Of a DNA stretch of 64,000 bases, positions 7,021 through 14,500 are shown one piece after another (the stretch's first letter is position 1; each line of letters opens with the position of its first letter). Location: positions 176,862 through 240,861 of the forward strand of contig NZ_BMYT01000006.1 in assembly GCF_014652415.1 (NCBI RefSeq), given 5' to 3'. The notes below the pieces were generated by a model. The model did not search any database, had not been told where the DNA came from, and was given only the letters and a program-made list of their open reading frames with translations. The translations under genes were made by a program, and so were the position numbers. Source of the DNA: Affinundibacterium macrobrachii. GTDB taxonomy: Bacteria > Pseudomonadota > Gammaproteobacteria > Burkholderiales > Burkholderiaceae_D.

Positions 7021-7416
7021 ATGCAAATTCGTAATCGCAATGGAAAACTTCAGCTTATTCGAACCGTCTACGACCCGTCCATCAAACGAGGGAAAAGCGT
7101 GCTTATTGGAACAATTCCAAGTTATGTCAGAGCTGTTTCAAATGATTTAAATGAAAAACTAACTGCGCTTGAACGAACGCAGTTGCAAACCTTCTTGGAT
7201 AAAACCGCGTCTGAGCTTGATGCATTTCGCCAGGAGTATGCGGCTCGTGAATTACCGGCAACTTTGAGACTTGTTACTAAGTGGTACCTTGAATCTGATA
7301 AAGCATCCATTGATTTAAATCAGTTGGCTGAGGACAGTAGGTCCGAATTTACAGCGCTTTTGGCTGCGATGGTGAAAGCTGGCGTTGGCCGCAGGCGTAA
7401 TCGAAAATCTAAATGA
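7021..7416 (+). CDS. Hypothetical basic protein, 131 aa, behind the phased repeat array
   Basis: The N terminus (MQIRNRNGKLQLIRTVYDPS, then KRGKSVLIGTI) resembles the opening of small proteins common on mobile elements, where a short beta-hairpin with RTxYD and a later IG pattern occurs. A helical middle follows, and the C terminus is strongly basic (GRRRNRKSK), suggesting nucleic-acid binding. It starts about 30 bp after the last GCATAC-type repeat, with AAAGGA before the ATG. It could be the repeat-binding protein or simply be controlled by the array. The family is not recognised with certainty. Confidence 0.65.
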   Translation: MQIRNRNGKLQLIRTVYDPSIKRGKSVLIGTIPSYVRAVSNDLNEKLTALERTQLQTFLDKTASELDAFRQEYAARELPATLRLVTKWYLESDKASIDLNQLAEDSRSEFTALLAAMVKAGVGRRRNRKSK

Positions 7417-7612
7417 GCGTTACTTCCAATTCATTTCCGAACCTTGATTGCCAAGTTGGTTGATGTGTAGCTCTTACTCTCGCATTGGCAGGTGGCCTTT
7501 GCGAAGGTGAGAGGTGTCAAATGGAGGAGTAGGAGTTAGATTTTTTTTGAAGTCGCTATACGTTTGTAGGATTCTTTTATTTTGATTTTTTAACCGCAGA
7601 TTAGAGGCTCAT

Positions 7613-8032
7613 ATGACAATCATTCAGGCGTACACATTTATTCGTCAGGCAATTGAACAAGACAACCATGAATCAGCAGCAAAATGGAAAAAGCGATGTG
7701 CAAATGGCGGTTTTAATCCCCACACCAATATTTTTACACCGTTTAGGGATATATCCAATTGCGGCGAGTATGTAGTTCTTGATTCAATTGCCGCAGCGGT
7801 TGAGTCTGGCATTATTGATACAGATAATTGGGTTGCGCAGATATTTGATTCAGTCGAGGTTTTTGAAACCTTTTTAGCCCAGCTAGAAGAGTTTGATTAT
7901 TACAGAATCAACGACCGATGGTATACGGCCCTATTTTCGATAGCCCAAGTTGGTGACGAAGAAGGATTTGTCACTTGCCAAGAAATTGCTGATTCACTGC
8001 GTACTGCGGCAGAAGACACTGGACAAATTTGA
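7613..8032 (+). CDS. Hypothetical protein, 139 aa
   Basis: A soluble, acidic, helical-looking protein with aromatic clusters (EEFDYYRINDRWYTALFSIA near residues 91-110). There is no signal peptide, membrane segment or known motif. TAGAGG lies just before the ATG, and a strong terminator sits 25 bp after the stop. The 196 bp between it and the preceding gene holds no recognised feature. The function is unknown. Confidence 0.65.
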   Translation: MTIIQAYTFIRQAIEQDNHESAAKWKKRCANGGFNPHTNIFTPFRDISNCGEYVVLDSIAAAVESGIIDTDNWVAQIFDSVEVFETFLAQLEEFDYYRINDRWYTALFSIAQVGDEEGFVTCQEIADSLRTAAEDTGQI

Positions 8033-8056
8033 AATCTCACTTTGTCCATTTGATTC

Positions 8057-8086
8057 AAATACGCCCCTTTCCCGAGGGGCGTATTT
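8057..8086 (+). terminator. Intrinsic terminator after the 139-aa gene
   Basis: An 11-bp stem (8057-8067 with 8076-8086, GC-rich in the middle) runs directly into a T tract on the + strand. Confidence 0.85.
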
Positions 8087-8099
8087 TTCATTATTTGGT

Positions 8100-8380
8100 C
8101 ATAAATGACCATGCTTGATTATTTGTTGATATTAGGCAATAATTCCTTGGCGCAACTAATAGAAGTTTCTGCTCTTTTAAAATTCGAAAATCGAATCCCC
8201 TTCGTGGTAGTAAGTTTGCCAATCAGTGGACAGGTGACTGTCAAAATCCAGATTTGTCTTGTTAGTGATTCGTGCCGCATCGCGGCCGACCCGGTAGGGT
8301 TCTTTTCCGACAACGGAAGAGTCCAAGCCCATTAACAGAGGCGATAACAAAGTTATCCCTCATTTGTAAGGACAATAAAA
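8100..8380 (+). other. Gene-free leader region before the ATPase gene
   Basis: About 280 bp without a convincing gene; ORFs on both strands lack ribosome binding sites and family features. The segment 8270-8340 is GC-richer than its surroundings and contains short complementary pieces. It may hold the ATPase promoter and leader. I see no specific motif. Confidence 0.3.
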
Positions 8381-10072
8381 ATGACAACAGAAAACGTCGA
8401 TACTTTGGAATTCAACCCTATTAGTGCAGCGTCTCGAAACGGAGGCTATGTGGCATTAGGGACACTAGGCGGCAAATGTGTAGTTCTCAGTAATCTCTCC
8501 AAAAACGTCGTCAAGCTATCTCCATCAGACATGAAAGAGATGGATTTGAAGACTGTTTGCGGTGCGGATTGGTGCGATGATAATTACACATACTTCCACC
8601 CAAAGCAGGAGGTTATGGTCTTTGACCTGCGTCGTCTTGCAACAGACATCATTCGCGAATGTCAGGTCAAAGGGGTTTACGTTGAGTCGTACGAACGTAA
8701 ATCAGGCGTCTGGTTGATGCCGGATGGAGGTTTAGCGGTGAATAGCCGTAAGTTGTGGCGTCCTGATGGCACGGTGCTTGAGCATGGTATCCACGCGGAG
8801 CGAATTTATTCGGCGAGCGGAGATATTGGGTTTGACCTCGATACTCCAGCTGCAAATGATGACGAAGTTCAGTGCGTCCTCAATGCATTTGGCGGTATTA
8901 ACTGGCGCAATAATTTGGGTGCTGAAATGCTACTGGGTTGGTTTGGCGTGGCGATTGCATCGGTGGCGATGCGTCGTCGCCCGCACATGCTATTGACTGG
9001 TGCTGCGGGTGTTGGTAAATCGACAGCCTTGGAAATGATGAAATGGCTGTCAGGGAAGTTGGCCTACGCAAGTACCGGTCCGCAAACCATGGCAGCGTTT
9101 TATCAAGCTTTGGCTGGTACAAGCCGTGCGGTTATCCTTGATGAATTTGAGGCTGACCCATCGCGACGTCATTCGAGAGATACGCTGGAAATCGCGCGTA
9201 TGTCATACAGCCTGCAGGAAGGGGATGAAGGGATTGTTAGAGGAACGCCAGGTGGAACGGCGCGCAGTTATACGTTCTACTCACCGTTTTTAGCCGCTTG
9301 CATCAACCCAGCTAAGTTTGAACCAGCTGATGTGACACGCTGGGTAGTCCTTGAGGCTATTTCGCGCAAACCTGATGCGGTGGCTCTAAAAGAAGCGGAA
9401 GCGCGTGTTATTGGTCCTCGTCTTGCTCGTCGCTTCATCAATCGCTGGGCAAATTTTCAAAAAAACGAAGCGATTGTTCGGAAGCATATTATCGATGCAG
9501 GTGGTGATGGTCGAATGGCCGATACGGTGGGCGTATTACTAGCTTCGTATTGGACATTTGTTTCAGCATTACCAGCAACAGATAGTGAAGCGGCAAAGCT
9601 GGTTGAGTTGCTTGATATCCAAGACCGCATAGCATTACATGCGATTACGGATGAGCAACGCTGCCTAGAGGCGATGATGTCGAAGGTGCTGCCATTTAAA
9701 TTTATGGATGGCATTGCTCTCGTCACACGTAATTTGTCGATTGCAGAGGCAATTCAGCGCATCTGTGACGACCCTACTGGCAATCTCGAAATCACAATGC
9801 GCCTAGCTCAGTTGGGTATGCGCGTCGGATGTGTTCAAGGTACATGGCGTATGTTCGTTGCCAACTCCCCAGAACACCAAGAGTTGCGTAAGGTATTTGG
9901 GGGGACTAAGTGGGCATCTGGCGGCTGGTCTACTGTTCTGCGCCGTCTACCAGGCGGTACAGAGGGTACTCAACGTATTGGGGCTGGCTTTGGGGCCGCA
10001 AAAGTGACGATTTTCAATATGCCGGCAGACTTATTACCGGCAAATGATGGAAGTGCACTACTAGCAGCGTAA
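8381..10072 (+). CDS. P-loop ATPase of helicase type (DUF927/D5-like), 563 aa
   Basis: Walker A is GAAGVGKST at about residues 206-214, and Walker B is VILDEFEAD near 250-258. A conserved-looking segment (FYSPFLAACINPAKF, near 305-320) fits the sensor region of superfamily-3 or DUF927-type ATPases found on phages and mobile elements. The N-terminal 180 residues contain the pattern RKSGVWLMPDGGLAVNS, which I associate loosely with DUF927 proteins. There is no signal or membrane segment. AAGGA precedes the ATG, and a terminator follows the stop. The likely role is DNA unwinding or remodelling during replication of the element, separate from RepA. An ATP-dependent defence role cannot be excluded. 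Confidence 0.75.
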   Translation: MTTENVDTLEFNPISAASRNGGYVALGTLGGKCVVLSNLSKNVVKLSPSDMKEMDLKTVCGADWCDDNYTYFHPKQEVMVFDLRRLATDIIRECQVKGVYVESYERKSGVWLMPDGGLAVNSRKLWRPDGTVLEHGIHAERIYSASGDIGFDLDTPAANDDEVQCVLNAFGGINWRNNLGAEMLLGWFGVAIASVAMRRRPHMLLTGAAGVGKSTALEMMKWLSGKLAYASTGPQTMAAFYQALAGTSRAVILDEFEADPSRRHSRDTLEIARMSYSLQEGDEGIVRGTPGGTARSYTFYSPFLAACINPAKFEPADVTRWVVLEAISRKPDAVALKEAEARVIGPRLARRFINRWANFQKNEAIVRKHIIDAGGDGRMADTVGVLLASYWTFVSALPATDSEAAKLVELLDIQDRIALHAITDEQRCLEAMMSKVLPFKFMDGIALVTRNLSIAEAIQRICDDPTGNLEITMRLAQLGMRVGCVQGTWRMFVANSPEHQELRKVFGGTKWASGGWSTVLRRLPGGTEGTQRIGAGFGAAKVTIFNMPADLLPANDGSALLAA

Positions 10073-10077
10073 GGAGG

Positions 10078-10112
10078 TGGCGCGGGTTCAATTGGACTCG
10101 CGCCATTTTTTT
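10078..10112 (+). terminator. Intrinsic terminator of the ATPase gene
   Basis: TGGCGCG (10078-10084) pairs with CGCGCCA (10099-10105), extended by a G-T and a G-C pair, and seven T follow. It begins 6 bp after the stop codon. Confidence 0.85.
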
Positions 10113-10253
10113 ATTTCTATTATCAATAAACTACCAGGTTGTTACCTCTGTTACCTCTGTTACCCCTTCTGCATAATACATACAAGCTTTTTGTTACTGT
10201 TCGATGCTTGAAATCTTCCCTACACTAGGGAAGATTTAATACATGAAAAATGG

Positions 10254-11288
10254 TTATTTATTTGCTTTGTTGCGTTCGCCCACCGCCCAAGTGTTTATCA
10301 ACTGCTGATGGCTCACCTCTCTCTGAAATTTGAGATGTAATTGTTGTAGCATTGCGGTTATGGCTGGTTTGCTTAGCATATACCACTCAGCGAAGCTTCT
10401 AAACAAGTCGGTACGAAGCCACGCCGACGGAGCAAATTCCTCTTCCTCAACAGCTTTATTCAGCTGGACCATAAAGTCCTGAAAGAGTTTTTCCGCTTGA
10501 CCGGATTTTCTCGTCGCATCTAACCATCTTGCGCTACCCGTTCCTATATTTCTGTCAGTGCATAATTTTAATAGCAGTAGTTGGACTACTTGTGATTCTG
10601 ACGTAAATATTCTATGACTTGGATAAGTGGAAAGGGGAATCAAATAGGGGTCCCTATCGCCGTTATAGGCATTCCACGCGCCGTACATTAAACAAGTGAG
10701 TCTCGCCCATTCAATCGCTGTCAGACCATCGCTATCTTGTTCGGAAAGCGCTAATTCAAAAATTTCCTCGAATGATTTGTCCGCCTTCGCACGATTGACA
10801 CGTTGGGTTACTACCACCAGATTTGCGACAGCATATGTGCCGTCATTGTATAAGCGGTCTATGGACGGATTCGATGGATGTTGACCAGATAACGTAAACC
10901 TAGTCAGTGAGACAGGGCAGTACTCGCCTGTTATTTGTTGAATGGTTTCTGGTGTAACGTCCCCATTAAGCACGAGGCCACGCTTGACGGCATTGAGCCG
11001 CAAGCTAAGCCACTTTCGTTCAAAATAATCAGGAAAGCTCTTTGGGCCGCGATATGCCTGAAAAGAGTTTCGAAATGATTCAGGTGTTTTTTTGTCGAGC
11101 CGCATTTTTGCGGCTGCGCACGCTGTACCAAGAGATGCGCATTCCTCGTTCAAAAGAATCTGCGCATGTACAGTATCCGCAACGCTATTCACGGACAACC
11201 AGCCTTGCATGAGTTGGTCTTTGTATAGAACATTGTTGAAATATAAGTTGAATTCAGATGCTTTCTTTTCATTTAAATTTTCTCGCAC
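10254..11288 (-). CDS. HNH-like protein, 344 aa
   Basis: Residues 100-170 resemble an HNH endonuclease core: EYCPVSLTRFT, then PSIDRLYNDGTYAVANLVVV and TQRVNRAK. In typical HNH proteins this region reads C-PxTG...PSIDRxDNxxGYxxxNV...N..K. The first His of the motif is not obvious, so the active site may be degenerate. The rest is helical without recognised domains. There is no ribosome binding site of note. It lies between the ATPase and the STAND operon and is transcribed towards the ATPase. It could be a homing-type or defence nuclease, or a non-catalytic relative. Confidence 0.6.
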   Translation of the reverse strand: MRENLNEKKASEFNLYFNNVLYKDQLMQGWLSVNSVADTVHAQILLNEECASLGTACAAAKMRLDKKTPESFRNSFQAYRGPKSFPDYFERKWLSLRLNAVKRGLVLNGDVTPETIQQITGEYCPVSLTRFTLSGQHPSNPSIDRLYNDGTYAVANLVVVTQRVNRAKADKSFEEIFELALSEQDSDGLTAIEWARLTCLMYGAWNAYNGDRDPYLIPLSTYPSHRIFTSESQVVQLLLLKLCTDRNIGTGSARWLDATRKSGQAEKLFQDFMVQLNKAVEEEEFAPSAWLRTDLFRSFAEWYMLSKPAITAMLQQLHLKFQREVSHQQLINTWAVGERNKANK

Positions 11289-11536
11289 TGAACCTACGCC
11301 AGAATCTGGCTACTGTCAGGTTCGAGTAATGAGGCTAGTACGTGCATTGCACAAATTGGATACTTAGTTTAACTGAAAGAAGGTGACTATTAGTAGCCTA
11401 TGCAAGATATTAGAGTGGTTTGGAATTGCATAATTCCGATTGCTATGTCTTATCTGGTATTGAAGAGTATTGAATAGATTCGCAATAAAAAATTTAGCCG
11501 CTTTGCAATTGTTTTGTGAAGTAACCAAAATATGGT

Positions 11537-14500
11537 TCAGGCTTTTTTGATTTGTTGCGTGAAAATCCCGTAAATAGGTACTGACTCTTCGAAAGTTCCA
11601 TAACCATATTTTCGCGACAATCTAGTGACGGTCCATAGATAAAAATGGCTGTCTGGTGGTGCCTCTTTCTCTCCTGAAGGTTCGACCATTTCTCCTAAAA
11701 GTGCTGTTCCATTGAGACCGCTGATAGATATTGGGTGGCCAGGAGACCATCCAGCGTTCCAATATAAGCAGGTAGCTATGAGTTTTCCGTTCGCTGACAT
11801 CGTTAGCTTGTCACCAGATGGACTTATTGTGATTTTTTCGTTTAGACCAGTTATCAAAGGTAAGCGTAATCGTTTTGGATAAAGTTCTTTTTGGAGGTAG
11901 CCGACTCGACTGAACGTCGGAAATGCCGCCATGGGAGCTGATTGAGTTTCCTCGTCAAGTACATCATCAAGTCCCATACACTGCATTTGACTGATGCCCC
12001 ACGTATCTGAATCTAGTGCAATATGACCGCGATGTTGCTGGTCGTAATCAATTCTATTTGCCAATGATTCTGCATCGATAGGTAGATTTCCCCATTTTCT
12101 GCATCGAACAAGGGATAACTCAATAATCTCGTAAGGACTCACTTTGATAGGGGTAATCAAGGACAGCAATGCTGTTGTAGGTTTCGTCGCCTTAAGATTG
12201 TTTTGTATTTTGATAATGAATTCCGTAATCGAAGTTTCATTAGCGGTAGTCGGCGAGTCTAGTTGTGGCATCCAGGATGGATAGGATGGACTTAGAAAGG
12301 CTAACGACGGCTCAAAAGGAAGCACATGCTGCAAAAAGTCGAGCGCTACCTTGTCCGGTAGTCCCCATGATTTTCTTGCAACCTCTATTGTCCGTTGAAA
12401 GGCTGCTAGCATTCGCAAAAGAGTTCTTGATGCGAATCCTGCGGTCGCATTATCACCCACTGGTCGAATGAAATAGGCTAAGTCTCCCTGGAGTGGTGCA
12501 TCTGGGTAGGCCGCCTCAGTAAGTGACCATTCGAACGCGAACTGTTGTGCAAGTGGTCGATTCATTTGTTGCTCCAAGTGCTTTATGAGCGACATGTAAA
12601 TTCGTGGAACATCTCTTCCTTGAACTTGTTTGAAATTTGATGGAACTTTAAAGTCAACCGGAGCAAGCTCTAGAGGGGGAGTAATGATAGCCTTAAACTT
12701 TATTCCCATGTCGGCTAGTAAGTGCTCTACTAGCATTGAAGGGTGCCTTATAGACGTTGTGAGGTCATTAGTGATGGGGTAACCACGATTGAATGCCATC
12801 CAAAAAATACTTACTATTTCAACGGTTTCTGATTCGAGTTGACAGCCTCTAAGTTCGTTTAGCAATCGTTCAAATACTTCTTCTTGTACGCTTTCCGAGA
12901 GTAGAAGTGAGGCAAGTTCCTGCATTGTCCACCAGCGAGTGGATGCTACTGGCCATCGCAAACGAGCCATTAATAGTTCAAGTTCGGTATTACGACCAAG
13001 AAGTTTGTTAGACCATGTGGGTGCTTTGAGATTTAGCGTCCGAGTATCTTCTTTTATACTTTGAACCATCGCCTCTACAAATTGAATTGCTTCGGCTGTT
13101 CTTCCTTGCAAGCTGAGGAAAAGCACCATCATTTCGCTTGGGATAATTCGGTTTTTTTTGGGTCTGTCGAGCCAGCTATAAGTGGACTTCAGAAAGAATT
13201 CGTCACATCGGCTCTTATATCTTCCAACAACTTGTTTTAACCTGCTCACGGTTTTTTCTGACCTTTCCATATTGCCTAGCCATCCTCCTCTGAAGAGTTG
13301 TGCTTGTACTATGTATGGGAATGCCTTTCTAGCTCCTTCCAGCCTAAGCTTGGTGGCGAAAGCTAAGTCGAGGAGTTCACTTAAATCGTTATCCCGACAT
13401 GCATCTGAAAGTAGAGTTGGTTCGAGTATGCCAATTAGTTGGGACCCGTGACCTTGCGTCTCCCAGTAGCAGTACCATTCACACAAGACTTCAGCGCGAA
13501 CACCGTAGTGTTCTTTGAGGTCGTCTTGTAGGCGTTCTAGTTCGTTTATTTGGTACATCTTTACATCACTCAGAAAAGGTCTCGAATCCGGCCCTGAACT
13601 TGTTGATGTCGTCTCAAAAATGCCCCCAAAGTGACCGCTTCGGTGCTGTTCAATCTCTGATAGCAACTTGGTTGAATTAGCGTCACCGTTGCTAGCTGCG
13701 ATTTGAAGTGACTTTATAGCATCAAGATGTATTCCGGTTCGTAACACCGCTCCTGTAAATTCACATTCGGATGTCGCGGTGCTAATAAATGCTTTTAGGC
13801 TATCTTCCGCTTGAGACCAGTCACTGCAATCGGTATGTGAGCGATATTTTTCTACAAGTGCCTGTCTATCCAATTTAGCTAGTAGTTCATCTGCTCTTGC
13901 GGAAATGTGTCGGGTTCCCTTCCCATCGGTAAAGTCTAGAATATTGTGTATTTGGGGAGCAACCTCCATCAATAAACGTAGTGCATCCTTGGGGGAGCTA
14001 GGAATGAGATATTCGATGGCATCCATTACATCTGACATAGCGGGGTCTTTGCGTTGAGCATATCCGAGGGCGAGCTCCCATGTTTTGCTGCATAAGTCCG
14101 TAGCAAGACACTTAAGGTCATGTCTTAACGCCATTTCGCAAAGCTCAAGCATAGCCATTAATCTAACACCAGTTTCTTCCTTAACTTGTGTATTAAGTAA
14201 AGTTAGTTGTTGGCGAATAAATTCTTCCGCTGCGTCGTCTGATAGGATTTTAGTTAAGCTTGTGACATATTGGGTTCTAAACTGGTCAGCATCAAACCAA
14301 GTTTGCACCATTGCTCGCAGCAAATCATCTTTCTCAACCAACGTAGCAATACCGAATTGGGCACTCATTAACTGTATGTCGACAGCGATGCAGTGTAGAG
14401 CACTTTTAAATTCTGAGGTTCCTTGACCTAAATCATGGTTAAGGTCATAGCCCGCGATGTTCAATGGCGGGAGCTCTTCATAGAGTTGTGAGAATTTTAT

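Noticed and set aside
8105..8335. 76-aa ORF between the 139-aa gene and the ATPase gene
   Set aside because: No ribosome site, unusual composition and overlapping ORF on the other strand.
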